The position numbers were made by a program, and so were the translations under genes. The notes beneath the pieces are model-generated. The model was not told the DNA's origin, ran no database searches, and saw only the letters and a program-made list of their open reading frames with translations. Of a stretch of DNA of 47,948 nucleotides, positions 37,887 to 46,262 are shown piece after piece; position 1 is the stretch's first letter, and every line of letters begins with the position of its first letter. The DNA is from JBHHWH01 sp046756405 (lineage in GTDB: Bacteria > Actinomycetota > Acidimicrobiia > Spongiisociales > ZC4RG35). The stretch is taken from assembly GCA_046756405.1 (NCBI GenBank), contig JBHHWH010000006.1, positions 1 through 47,948 on the forward strand, read 5' to 3'.

Positions 37887-38666
37887 ATGTCTCTGCCTGA
37901 CGTCGAGCAGCTCACCCGGGAGTGGAAGAAACTCCAGGCGCGCTACGGGATAGCCGAGTCTTCTCCCGAGTTGGAACGTTTAGAGCGGGGGTTTTCCCGG
38001 AGAAGAGCCAGGATCGGTTTTCTTCGTGACCAGATCGAGGAGCTGAACGCCGAAGTCAGGGTCCTGGAAGAGGAGCTCGTCGGTCTGGCCAAGCTGTTGG
38101 GCCTGGTCCTGGAAGAGGCCGTCGAAAAGGTGAAGACGGGCGAGGGAGAGGGCTGGTCACCGGTTCCGGTGCTGGGGTTCCGCATCTGGGTGCTTCGGGA
38201 CGGGCGTTTCCGCGGCTATCGCGAAGCCTGGCGTCACCGTGAGATGACTGCCCACTGTCTGACAACGGGGAGCGACTTCGAGGTGCCGCACACCGACGGC
38301 CGCTGCGGCGACCCGCCCTGCGGTATCTACCTGGCCAAGGACGTAGCCGATCTCCTCAATGCCCACGTCGAGTTCGACCTCGATGAGATCGCCGTCGGAC
38401 TAGTGGGTCTGAGCGGGAAGGTGGTAGAGCACGAACGGGGCTACCGAGGTGAGCACGCCACGGTGATGGCACTGGCCCTCGTAGTGGACGCGGAGGTCTG
38501 CACTGTCTCCGACGTGGAGGAGATCGCTGCGATCTTCGAAAAGGGTGTCCCTGTCAACGATGTTCCCCTGAAGGATCCGGGGAAGGCCCGTGCCCGGATC
38601 ATCGACTTCATGAGAGAGGAGAGGAGGTTGAGATCCCAATGGACATCGGCGAGCCGCAGCGGGTGA
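37887..38666 (+). CDS. Coiled-coil protein with a C-terminal conserved Cys/His domain
   Basis: 259 residues. Residues 1-75 form a long heptad-rich coiled coil (ELERLERGFSRRRARIGFLR and EVRVLEEELVGLAKLL). Residues 90-190 form a domain with conserved GFRIWVLRDGRFRGYREAW, TAHCLTTG, H of VPHTDGRCGDPPCGIYLA; cysteines and His might bind zinc. I have seen the CGIY pattern in unnamed actinobacterial proteins but do not know a function. TAGCTT 9 nt before the ATG and no ribosome binding site suggest a leaderless message. Confidence 0.7.
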   Translation: MSLPDVEQLTREWKKLQARYGIAESSPELERLERGFSRRRARIGFLRDQIEELNAEVRVLEEELVGLAKLLGLVLEEAVEKVKTGEGEGWSPVPVLGFRIWVLRDGRFRGYREAWRHREMTAHCLTTGSDFEVPHTDGRCGDPPCGIYLAKDVADLLNAHVEFDLDEIAVGLVGLSGKVVEHERGYRGEHATVMALALVVDAEVCTVSDVEEIAAIFEKGVPVNDVPLKDPGKARARIIDFMREERRLRSQWTSASRSG

Positions 38667-38755
38667 TCGAAGTCGAACCGCTTCGGGAGCCGGCGCAGGT
38701 GCCAGAGCAGGAGCCCGTCGTGGAGCCTGAAAAGGAGCCGGTGGAGCGTCCCTGA
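38639..38755 (+). CDS. 38-residue acidic Pro/Glu peptide
   Basis: ATG at 38639 after GAGGAGG, overlapping the end of the coiled-coil gene by 28 bp. It consists mostly of Glu, Pro and Val, with a repeated EP unit (EPVVEPEKEPVERP). Such short EP-rich proteins are seen in actinobacteria, but function is unknown. The composition and ribosome binding site favour a real gene; length limits certainty. Confidence 0.5.
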   Translation: MDIGEPQRVIEVEPLREPAQVPEQEPVVEPEKEPVERP

Positions 38756-38797
38756 TTTCTCAAAATCGGGATCAGCTAGCACAGTGGGGCGTACGAG

Positions 38798-39334
38798 ATG
38801 TCGTCCCAGGCACTTCAGGTATACAACACCTTCCTCGCCCTGCTGGCCCTCTTTTCGGTGGCGGCCGCGGTGGGTCTACTGGGTTTCAGGATCTGGACGG
38901 GTCCCGACCGCACCAGGGGGCTGGGCCTGGGCACCGGGATCCTCTGGGTTGCCTGGTTGGTGGCGCTGGTCTCCACCTCGGGATCCCTCATCTACTCCGA
39001 GGTGATCGGGTTCATCCCCTGCAAGCTGTGCTGGTTCCAGCGGATCGCCATGTATCCGATGGTGGCGGTGCTTCTGGTGGGGGCGGTACGGCGGGAAGCC
39101 GCCGCCAAGTACTACGCCCTGCCCCTCTCCGTGGTGGGATTCGGCATCTCCGTCTGGCACTACCTGATCCAGACTCTCCCCGGACTCGAGACCGGTGCCT
39201 GCGACCTGGCCAACCCCTGTTCGGCCAAGTATGTGAACGTCTTCGGCTTCATAAGCATCCCCTTCATGGCCGGTGCCGGTTTCCTGCTCATCTCTGTTCT
39301 GCTCGCTTTCTACCTGGGAGGTACCCGTGAGTAA
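38798..39334 (+). CDS. DsbB/BdbC-like disulfide oxidoreductase
   Basis: 178 residues with four membrane helices. The redox pairs are C75-C78 (PCKLCWFQRI) and C135-C141 (GACDLANPCSAKY), as in DsbB. It passes electrons from a DsbA-like partner to quinone. The partner is probably the next gene, whose start overlaps this stop by 8 bp, so the pair is co-translated. The gene follows the acidic peptide gene by 42 bp. Confidence 0.9.
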   Translation: MSSQALQVYNTFLALLALFSVAAAVGLLGFRIWTGPDRTRGLGLGTGILWVAWLVALVSTSGSLIYSEVIGFIPCKLCWFQRIAMYPMVAVLLVGAVRREAAAKYYALPLSVVGFGISVWHYLIQTLPGLETGACDLANPCSAKYVNVFGFISIPFMAGAGFLLISVLLAFYLGGTRE

Positions 39335-39944
39335 GGCCCTGTGGTGGATCGTTGGTGGTGTCGTCGGTTTGGGGCTCGTCTTTTGGATGGCGATCTCCAT
39401 CGCCACCGAGCCTGAACTCGATCCTTCCACCGAGTTCGGTGAGGTCGTGGTTGACGGTGCTCCCCTTCCCGTGCTCGGAGAACCTGGCACTCCAGATCCA
39501 GCTTTGGGCACAGTGGCACCTTCAATCACGGGGTCCGACTGGGAAGGCAGAACCTTCCACATCGGCCCCGATGGACGGCCCAAGATCCTGCTCTTCCTCG
39601 CCCACTGGTGTCCCCACTGTCAGGCCGAGGTTCCCGAGGTGGTTACCTGGCTGGCCCAGGGCGGGCTCCCGGCGAACGTGGACATGTATTCACTCAGCGT
39701 CGGGGCCAACCCCACCCGACCGAACTTCCCTCCCAGCGCCTGGCTGGAGCGGGAGGGTTGGACCCTTCCGGTCATCCGCGACGACGAGGCCGGCTCGACG
39801 GTCCGGGCCTACGGGATGAGTGGCACCCCCTTCTACGTCGTCCTTGACGGTGACAACCGGGTTGTCCTCAGGGTCTCGGGCCGGATCGGAACCCAGGGCC
39901 TGGAAGCTCTGGTCGCCCTCGCCGAAGAGGCCGCCTCGGGCTAA
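39327..39944 (+). CDS. Membrane-anchored thioredoxin-like protein (CPHC)
   Basis: 205 residues from the GTG at 39327, with GGGAGG before it; the frame is open 54 nt further up but inside the previous gene. One N-terminal helix (WWIVGGVVGLGLVFWMAISI), then a thioredoxin fold with C95-P-H-C98 (FLAHWCPHCQAEV) and the cis-Pro in SGTPFYVVLD. The CPHC site is that of DsbA-type oxidants. It probably oxidises exported proteins and is re-oxidised by the DsbB-like protein before it. The stop overlaps convergent rpiB. Confidence 0.88.
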   Translation: MSKALWWIVGGVVGLGLVFWMAISIATEPELDPSTEFGEVVVDGAPLPVLGEPGTPDPALGTVAPSITGSDWEGRTFHIGPDGRPKILLFLAHWCPHCQAEVPEVVTWLAQGGLPANVDMYSLSVGANPTRPNFPPSAWLEREGWTLPVIRDDEAGSTVRAYGMSGTPFYVVLDGDNRVVLRVSGRIGTQGLEALVALAEEAASG

Positions 39945-40381
39945 GACTCCAGGGCCCGAATCTTTTCCAGGCGGCGGAGGTGACGGTCCTCCCGGGTGAA
40001 CTTGGCTTCGAGGAACGTGGAGACCAGGTCCTCGGCCAGGGCCACGCCGATCACCCGCGAACCAAGGGCGAGCACGTTGACGTCGTCGTGTTCCACCATC
40101 TGATGGGCGGTGTAGGCGTCGTGGGCGACGGCAGCCCGGATACCCCGCAGTTTGTTGGCGGCGATGGCTGCCCCGGCACCCGAACCGCAGATGATGATCC
40201 CCCGGTCGGCTCTTCCGTCGAGGACCGCCTGGGCGACAGCGGCGGCATAGTCGGGGTAGTCGACCGGCTCCGGGGTGTGGGCTCCCAGGTCGTACACCGC
40301 GTGGCCCGACTCGGCGAGCCAAGCGGAGAGGTGTTCTTTGAGTTCGTATCCAGCGTGGTCGGAGCCGAGGGCGATTCTCAC
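39941..40381 (-). CDS. rpiB: Ribose-5-phosphate isomerase B
   Basis: 146 residues, GTG start. GSDHAGYELKEHL, PVDYPDYAAAVAQAV, IICGSGAGAAIAANK and VNVLALGSRVIG are RpiB signatures; the Cys of IICGSG is the usual base. RpiB isomerises ribose 5-phosphate and ribulose 5-phosphate in the pentose phosphate pathway. A minus-strand TACCCT ends 7 nt before the GTG and there is no ribosome binding site, so the gene is probably leaderless. Divergent from murA. Confidence 0.92.
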   Translation of the reverse strand: MRIALGSDHAGYELKEHLSAWLAESGHAVYDLGAHTPEPVDYPDYAAAVAQAVLDGRADRGIIICGSGAGAAIAANKLRGIRAAVAHDAYTAHQMVEHDDVNVLALGSRVIGVALAEDLVSTFLEAKFTREDRHLRRLEKIRALES

Positions 40382-40445
40382 CTGGGGCAGGGTAGCCAGC
40401 CGACGTCTCGAGTCGGGGTCATCGGGGCTTGGCGGTGCGGGCGGC

Positions 40446-40451
40446 TACATT
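40446..40451 (+). promoter_or_regulatory. murA -10 element
   Basis: TACATT ends 7 nt before the GTG start; no ribosome binding site follows, so the message is probably leaderless. A minus-strand TACCCT (40394-40389) of rpiB lies 52 bp away. Confidence 0.45.
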
Positions 40452-40458
40452 CTCAGGG

Positions 40459-41709
40459 GTGTCGAAGATCCTGGTCCAGGGCGGCCGAGCCCTCTCCGGA
40501 GCGGTTTCGGTCCTGGGGGCCAAGAACGCCGTCCTCAAGGAGATGGTCGCCACCCTCCTCGCACCGGGACGGCACCGCCTCTCCAACATCCCCAGGATCC
40601 TCGATGTGGAGCTGATGTGCCGGGTCCTGGAGCACACCGGTTGTCGGGTCGAGCAGGGTGAGCACGAGCTGTGGGTCGTCGTCCCCGAAGAGCCTCGCCC
40701 CGAGGCGCCGATCGAGCTGGTCCGTCAGATGCGGGCCTCCATCGTCGTGCTGGGACCGCTGCTGGCCCGATGCGGACAGGCGCGGGTGGCCCTTCCGGGC
40801 GGTGACGACCTAGGGGCCCGCCCTATCGACTGGCACCTAAAGGGCCTGGAGCAGATGGGTGTCGGCTTCGAGCTGGAGCACGGGGAATTGGTGGCCCGGG
40901 TCGACGGTCGGCTCAAGGGCACCGAGGTGGAGTTGCCCTTCCCGTCGGTGGGGGCCACCGAGAACCTCCTCTTCGCCGGGGTGCTCGCCGAGGGGGAGAC
41001 GGTGATCGTCAATGCCGCTCGGGAGCCGGAGATCGAAGACCTGATCACCCAGCTGGTCGCCATGGGAGCTGAAATTCGAGGCCGAGGAACCTCTCTGGTC
41101 ACGATTCGGGGTGTTGAGCGGCTCCACGCGGTGGAACACGCCGTGGTGCCCGACCGGCTGGAGGCAGGTACCTACGCCATCGCCGGGGCGATCACCGTTG
41201 GGGACGTGACCGTCACCGGCTGTCGGCCCGAGCACCTGCGCATGGAAATCTCAAAGCTGCGGGACGCCGGCTGCGACATCGAGACCGGGGACGGGTGGAT
41301 AAGAGTCCGGGGGCCGGAGCGCCCGCAGGCGGTGGATTTCTCCACCCTGCCCTTTCCCGGGTTTCACACCGACATGCACCCTCAGATGGTGGCCCTGTTG
41401 TCGGTAGCCACTGGGACGTCGGTGATCACCGAGAACCTCTACGACGCCCGCTTCCGTTATGTGGGGGAGCTGGCCCGCATGGGCGCCGACATCACCATCG
41501 AGGCTCAGCATGCTGTGGTGCGAGGAGTCGAGCGCCTCTCCGGATGCCCGGTGCTGGCCCCGGACATCCGCGCCGGAGCGGCCCTGGTCCTGGCGGGGCT
41601 GAGGGCCGAAGGAACGACCGAAGTGGGAGACGCCGTCCACATCGACCGGGGTTACGAGGACTTCGTCGGCCGCCTCCGGTCGTTGGGGGCTGTGGCGGAG
41701 AGAAGCTGA
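40459..41709 (+). CDS. murA: UDP-GlcNAc enolpyruvyltransferase with Asp at the catalytic Cys site
   Basis: 416 residues from the GTG at 40459. VQGGRALSGAVSVLGAKNAV is the N-terminal signature with the substrate Lys. HTDMHPQMVALLSVATGTSV and NLYDARFRYVGELARMGADI match MurA, not EPSP synthase. The active-site loop is LPGGDDLGARPIDWHL: Asp116 stands where most MurA proteins have the Cys that fosfomycin modifies. This substitution is known in Mycobacterium tuberculosis and makes the enzyme fosfomycin resistant. The enzyme starts peptidoglycan precursor synthesis. Confidence 0.93.
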   Translation: MSKILVQGGRALSGAVSVLGAKNAVLKEMVATLLAPGRHRLSNIPRILDVELMCRVLEHTGCRVEQGEHELWVVVPEEPRPEAPIELVRQMRASIVVLGPLLARCGQARVALPGGDDLGARPIDWHLKGLEQMGVGFELEHGELVARVDGRLKGTEVELPFPSVGATENLLFAGVLAEGETVIVNAAREPEIEDLITQLVAMGAEIRGRGTSLVTIRGVERLHAVEHAVVPDRLEAGTYAIAGAITVGDVTVTGCRPEHLRMEISKLRDAGCDIETGDGWIRVRGPERPQAVDFSTLPFPGFHTDMHPQMVALLSVATGTSVITENLYDARFRYVGELARMGADITIEAQHAVVRGVERLSGCPVLAPDIRAGAALVLAGLRAEGTTEVGDAVHIDRGYEDFVGRLRSLGAVAERS

Positions 41710-41717
41710 AAGAGCCC

Positions 41718-41723
41718 TACAAT
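41718..41723 (+). promoter_or_regulatory. -10 element of the Nfu gene
   Basis: TACAAT, 38 nt before the ATG, with a short leader that ends in AGGAGA. No matching -35 is apparent. Confidence 0.4.
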
Positions 41724-41761
41724 CGGGAACAACACCCCTCTCCAACCGTTGGATCAGGAGA

Positions 41762-42088
41762 ATGTCGGAAGCCACCCCGGTAACCATCAAGTCGAACGAG
41801 CCCGCAGACGGGATCGACGAAGCGCGTCTTCAGGAGACCCTCGACTACATCCGTCCCGCCATCCAAGCCGACGGCGGGGACATCGTCTTGTTGGGAGTGG
41901 AGGACGGTACGGTGAAGCTCCAGATGGTGGGTGCCTGCGGAGGTTGTCCGCTGTCGATGATGACCCTGAAGGCAGGCATCGAACGCATCCTCAAGGACAG
42001 GGTGCCCGGGGTGGAGGCGGTGGAGGCCAGCGCCGACAGTCCCTGGGAGCTGGGGGACGACGAGGGGATCACCCTCCCGGCCCTTTAA
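41762..42088 (+). CDS. NifU C-terminal-domain (Nfu) iron-sulfur scaffold
   Basis: 108 residues. LQETLDYIRPAIQADGGDIV, then GACGGCPLSMMTLKAGIERI with C59 and C62 that carry the cluster between two monomers. The N-terminal 20 residues and C-terminal tail are acidic. Nfu passes Fe-S clusters to targets such as the SdhB-type proteins. AGGAGA lies just before the ATG. The TAA stop overlaps a promoter-like hexamer of the next gene. Confidence 0.9.
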   Translation: MSEATPVTIKSNEPADGIDEARLQETLDYIRPAIQADGGDIVLLGVEDGTVKLQMVGACGGCPLSMMTLKAGIERILKDRVPGVEAVEASADSPWELGDDEGITLPAL

Positions 42089-42100
42089 GCTCCTCCCGCC

Positions 42101-42802
42101 ATGGACTCTTCTCTCCTCGACGCGGTACGCGCCGGTGACCGCCGCGCCCTCTCCCAGGCCATCACCCGGGTGGAGAAGGGCGATGTTCCCGAGGTGGTGG
42201 GGCCTGAATCCCCACCGATCGTCGGCATAACCGGGCCGCCGGGAGCGGGCAAGTCCACCCTCATCGCTGCCCTCATCGACGAGATCCGAGCACGTGGCGA
42301 GACTGCCGCCGTGCTGGCAGTGGATCCCTCCAGTCCGATCACCGGGGGAGCCATCCTCGGCGACCGAATCCGTATGCAGGCCCACGTCGACGACGCCGGG
42401 GTCTACATACGGTCGATGGCCACCCGGGGCCACCTCGGGGGTCTCTCCGAAGCCGCTGGCGATGCCGTGACGCTGATGAGGCTGGCGGGCTTCGACCGGA
42501 TCTTTGTCGAGACCGTGGGGGTCGGTCAGTCCGAAGTGGAGGTCATGGGCCTGGCCGACGTGGTGGTTCTGGTGGTGGGACCCTCCTGGGGCGACCAGGT
42601 CCAGGCTGACAAGGCGGGCGTAGTAGAGATCGCCGATCTGTTCGTGGTCAACAAGGCGGACCGTCCCGGCGCGGCGGAGGTAAAGCGGGCCCTGGTCGAG
42701 GCCGCCGACGCCCGGGATGCTCAGGTGTTGCTGGTCAGCGCCGTCACCGGTAAAGGCGTCGACCAGGTGCTGGCGGAGATCGACCGGCTAGCGAGCGCCT
42801 AG
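42101..42802 (+). CDS. Short MeaB/ArgK-family GTPase
   Basis: 233 residues. Walker A GPPGAGKS (45-52), AVDPSSPITGGAILGDRIRM, DAGVYIRSMATRGHLGGLSE, FVETVGVGQSEVEV and FVVNKADRPGA match MeaB, the chaperone that protects B12-dependent acyl-CoA mutases. It stops about 60 residues before the usual end, lacking the C-terminal dimerisation tail of the roughly 330-residue enzymes. No mutase gene is near. TAAGCT lies 9 nt before the ATG. Overlaps convergent ppdK by 15 bp. Confidence 0.85.
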   Translation: MDSSLLDAVRAGDRRALSQAITRVEKGDVPEVVGPESPPIVGITGPPGAGKSTLIAALIDEIRARGETAAVLAVDPSSPITGGAILGDRIRMQAHVDDAGVYIRSMATRGHLGGLSEAAGDAVTLMRLAGFDRIFVETVGVGQSEVEVMGLADVVVLVVGPSWGDQVQADKAGVVEIADLFVVNKADRPGAAEVKRALVEAADARDAQVLLVSAVTGKGVDQVLAEIDRLASA

Positions 42803-45406
42803 CTTCGCCTGGGCCGCGGCCAGCCGGGCACCCTCCACCCGCGGCGGGCTGGCGGAGACGTAGTCCAGGAGGTCGTGGACGAAGGCGATCGAATCGGGGT
42901 CACCGCCGTGCTCGCCGCAGAGGCCGAGGGTGAGCTCCGGGTTGGCCCCCTTGCCCTCAGCACAGGCGATCTTGATCAGGCGGCCCACACCCTTCTTGTC
43001 CAGGGTCTGAAAGGGGTTGGATTCGAGGATGTGTTCCTCCAGATACTCCTGAAGGAACAGTCCCTCGGCATCGTCCCGGCTCAGCCCATAGGTCATCTGG
43101 GTGAGATCGTTGGTGCCGAAGGAGAAGAAGTCGGCCGCCTGGGCGATCTCCGCTGCGGTCAGGGCCGCACGGGGCAGCTCGATCATGGTTCCCACGGGGA
43201 CCTCGAGCTGCTGGCCGGCTCCGTCTGAGGCCCGTTGGATCTCCTCCTCGATGACCTCCCGCATCCGCCGCAACTCTTCGACGGTGGAGACCAGGGGGAC
43301 CATGATCTCCAAACGCGGATCGCCTCCGCTATCGAGGCGCCGTCTCATGGCCGTGACCGCGGCCCGGGCCTGCATGCGGTAGAGGTCGTCAAGCATCAGG
43401 CCCAGGCGGACTCCCCGCAGGCCCAGCATCGGGTTCTCCTCCTCCCAGCGGGCGACCTGGTCAGACATGGCAACCAGGTCGTCGATGGGGCGACCCGCCC
43501 GCACCCGGCGGAGGGCTTCCTGTTCCAGTTCGAGACGGGAGGGAAGGAACTCATGCAGGGGCGGGTCGAGGAGGCGTACCACCACGGGGAGACCGTCCAT
43601 GGCCTCGAGGATCCCCTCGAAATCGTCCACCTGGAGCCGTTCCAGATCCTCCAGGGCACGGTGCCTCTCGTCAGGATCGGTGGAAAGGATGATCCGCTGT
43701 ACCACCTGGAGCCGTTCTCCGAGGAACATGTGCTCGGTGCGTGCCAGGCCGATGCCGGCAGCTCCCCGCCGCCGCGCCTCGGCGGCGTCCTCAGGGGTGT
43801 CGGCGTTGGCGAAAACCCCGAGGGTCCGGATCTCGTCGGCCCAGGACAGGAGCCGCTCCAGCTCATCGATGTGCTCCGGTTCGATCAGCTCCACCGGCTT
43901 GGTATATACCGCCCCTGTGGTGCCGTCGATGGTGACGATGTCGCCTTCGCGGATGTCGACTTCGCCGACGGAGGCCACCCTGGCCTGGGTGTCCACGACC
44001 AGTCGGGCGGCTCCGGTGACCGCAGGCTTACCCATACCCCTGGCCACCACGGCGGCGTGGGAGGTCTTGCCTCCCTGGCTGGTGAGAATGCCCACCGCAG
44101 CGGCCATCCCGTGAATGTCGTCCGGGGTGGTCTGGGGGCGGACCAGGAGCACCGACTCGCCTGCCTTGGCTAGCTCCACTGCCCGGTCCGCCTCGAAGGC
44201 GACCTTGCCAGAGGCGGCGCCGGGAGAGGCGGGTATCCCCGTCACCGTGGGCTGGAGCCCGGTACGGGGTGCGATCCGAGGGCGGTGAAGTTGTTCCAGC
44301 GAGGCCGGGTCGACCCGGGTGAGCGCGGTTTCGGGATCGATGAGGCCCTGGTCGACCATGGAGACCGCGATGCGCACAGCAGCCTCGGCGGTCCGCTTTC
44401 CTGCCCGCACCTGGAGGATGTACAGGACACCTCTTTCGATGGTGAACTCGATGTCGCACATGTCCTGGTAGTGCTTCTCCAGGAGGTCCATGGTCTCGAG
44501 GAGTTGGGCATGACAGTCGGGGTGGAGGTTGGCCAGCTCGTCAAGGGTGAGGGTGTTGCGGATCCCCGCTACCACGTCCTCGCCCTGGGCCCGGGGGAGG
44601 TAGTCGCCGTAGGGCTCCGGAGCGCCGGTGGCCGGGTCACGGGTGAAACAAACACCGGTGCCTGAGTCCTCGCCGAGATCGCCGAAGACCATCATCTGGA
44701 CGTTGGCCGCCGTACCCAGGTCGTCGGGGATGTCGTGGAGGCGGCGGTACTCGATCGCGCGTCGGTTACTCCAAGAGTTGAAGACCGCCTCGATGGCCCC
44801 GCGGAGTTGGTCCCGAGGATCGGTGGGGAGCTGACCCGGCCGGTGTTCTTCGACGATCGCCTGGAAGCGGCGTGTTGCCTCCTCCAGGGCCTCGGCCGGC
44901 AGTTCGGAGTCGTCCCGGGTATCCCAACGCTCCCGCAGTTCGGTGAGGACGCCTTGGAAGAGGTGCTCGTCGATTCCGAGGACGACATCGCCGTACATCT
45001 GGACGAAGCGCCGGTATGCATCCCAGGCGAAGTGGGGGTCACCCGACCACTCGGCGAGGGCCTTCGCCACTTCGTCGTTTAGCCCTAAGTTGAGCACGGT
45101 GTCCATCATTCCCGGCATGGAGATCTTCGCTCCCGAGCGAACCGAGAGCAGGATCGGTATCGGCCCCGCGCCGAAGCTACGGCCGGTCTTCTCCTCCAGG
45201 CGGGCGACGGCGGTGTCGACCTCCTCCCATAGGCCTTCGGGAGCAGCGCCTGTGGCCATGAAGCTGCGGCACACGTCGGTGGTGATGGTGAAGCCGGGAG
45301 GTACGGGGAGACCCAGGGCGGTCATACGCGCCAGCCCGGCACCCTTTCCTCCGAGGAGGTCCCGGTCCGAACCGTCGGTGGCGTCGAAATCGTAGAGGTA
45401 CGGCAA
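42788..45406 (-). CDS. ppdK: Pyruvate, phosphate dikinase
   Basis: 872 residues, TTG start after GGGAG. The ATP-grasp domain is at the N-terminus (LLGGKGAGLARMTALGLPVP). The swivelling domain has the phosphorylated His450 in GGKTSHAAVVARGMGKP, and the PEP/pyruvate barrel holds Cys830 in LGLCGEHGGDPDS. These positions are those of the well-studied Clostridium enzyme (His455, Cys831). It interconverts pyruvate, ATP and Pi with PEP, AMP and PPi. The PPi links it to the membrane pyrophosphatase. Complete length. Confidence 0.96.
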   Translation of the reverse strand: MPYLYDFDATDGSDRDLLGGKGAGLARMTALGLPVPPGFTITTDVCRSFMATGAAPEGLWEEVDTAVARLEEKTGRSFGAGPIPILLSVRSGAKISMPGMMDTVLNLGLNDEVAKALAEWSGDPHFAWDAYRRFVQMYGDVVLGIDEHLFQGVLTELRERWDTRDDSELPAEALEEATRRFQAIVEEHRPGQLPTDPRDQLRGAIEAVFNSWSNRRAIEYRRLHDIPDDLGTAANVQMMVFGDLGEDSGTGVCFTRDPATGAPEPYGDYLPRAQGEDVVAGIRNTLTLDELANLHPDCHAQLLETMDLLEKHYQDMCDIEFTIERGVLYILQVRAGKRTAEAAVRIAVSMVDQGLIDPETALTRVDPASLEQLHRPRIAPRTGLQPTVTGIPASPGAASGKVAFEADRAVELAKAGESVLLVRPQTTPDDIHGMAAAVGILTSQGGKTSHAAVVARGMGKPAVTGAARLVVDTQARVASVGEVDIREGDIVTIDGTTGAVYTKPVELIEPEHIDELERLLSWADEIRTLGVFANADTPEDAAEARRRGAAGIGLARTEHMFLGERLQVVQRIILSTDPDERHRALEDLERLQVDDFEGILEAMDGLPVVVRLLDPPLHEFLPSRLELEQEALRRVRAGRPIDDLVAMSDQVARWEEENPMLGLRGVRLGLMLDDLYRMQARAAVTAMRRRLDSGGDPRLEIMVPLVSTVEELRRMREVIEEEIQRASDGAGQQLEVPVGTMIELPRAALTAAEIAQAADFFSFGTNDLTQMTYGLSRDDAEGLFLQEYLEEHILESNPFQTLDKKGVGRLIKIACAEGKGANPELTLGLCGEHGGDPDSIAFVHDLLDYVSASPPRVEGARLAAAQAKLGAR

Positions 45407-45492
45407 TAGGAACTCCCTGGTCTCCGAGGAGCGGAACCTACCAAGCCGAGGGCCGGAAAACGAAGCCAGCAGGCCGGTTACCCTCGCTCGCC

Positions 45493-46230
45493 ATGTCCGT
45501 CTACTTCGCCCACGGAACCGGTTTCTGCGGCGGTGTGTGGCGTCCCGTTATCGACGTTCTGGAGAATATCCCCTGTGTGGCCTGGGACTTCGCCGGTCAC
45601 GGGAGCGGTCCACCCCTGGAGTTCCCCGTGGATTGGAGGATCTTTGCTGAGCAGGTGCTGGCCGAGACCGAGCCCGGAGGGATTGGTGTGGGGCATTCGA
45701 TGGGCTCTGCGGCCCTGGTCATGGCCCAGCTCCTCGACCCTGACCGGTTCCGGTTCCTGGTGCTGGTTGAGCCGATCATCCTTCCCGGACCCCCGCAACC
45801 CTTAGAGCATCCGGTCATCGACGTGGCGGTGAAGCGGAGGAGACGCTTCAAATCGAGGGAGGCGGCACGGGCGGTTTTCGCGGAGAAGGAGCCCTTCTCC
45901 GGGTGGCATCCATCCGCGCTGGACGGCTACCTGGAGTGCGGTCTCGTCGGTGATGGGCCGGTGGAGCTGGCCTGTCCCCCAGAGTTGGAGGCTGAGATCT
46001 TCCGTGCCTCCACCAACCATGACACCTGGGACCGTCTCGGGGAGGTCGAGATCCCGGTTCTGATCCTGGCCGGCGACGAGGGCGATCCCCTTCCGCCCGA
46101 CCTGTTCCGAGCCCAGGCGGCCCAGTTCCCCCGGGCAGGGGTGGAGATCGTCCCCGGGGTAGGGCACTTCCTTCCCATGGAGAAGCCGGAGCTGGTGGCG
46201 GAGCGGGTCCGGCGGGTGGCGCTGATCTGA
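45493..46230 (+). CDS. Alpha/beta hydrolase
   Basis: 245 residues. HGTGFCGGVWRPVI is the oxyanion region, S69 in GVGHSMGSAAL the nucleophile, and H225 in VPGVGHFLPMEKPELVAERV the catalytic His; LILAGDEGDPLPPDLF supplies the acid. The substrate is unknown. TACCCT lies 8 nt before the ATG and no ribosome binding site is seen. Divergent from ppdK. The remnant described next follows 32 bp after its stop. Confidence 0.85.
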   Translation: MSVYFAHGTGFCGGVWRPVIDVLENIPCVAWDFAGHGSGPPLEFPVDWRIFAEQVLAETEPGGIGVGHSMGSAALVMAQLLDPDRFRFLVLVEPIILPGPPQPLEHPVIDVAVKRRRRFKSREAARAVFAEKEPFSGWHPSALDGYLECGLVGDGPVELACPPELEAEIFRASTNHDTWDRLGEVEIPVLILAGDEGDPLPPDLFRAQAAQFPRAGVEIVPGVGHFLPMEKPELVAERVRRVALI

Positions 46231-46262
46231 GCCTTCCGCCGTATGCTCCGCCGACGCCCACC

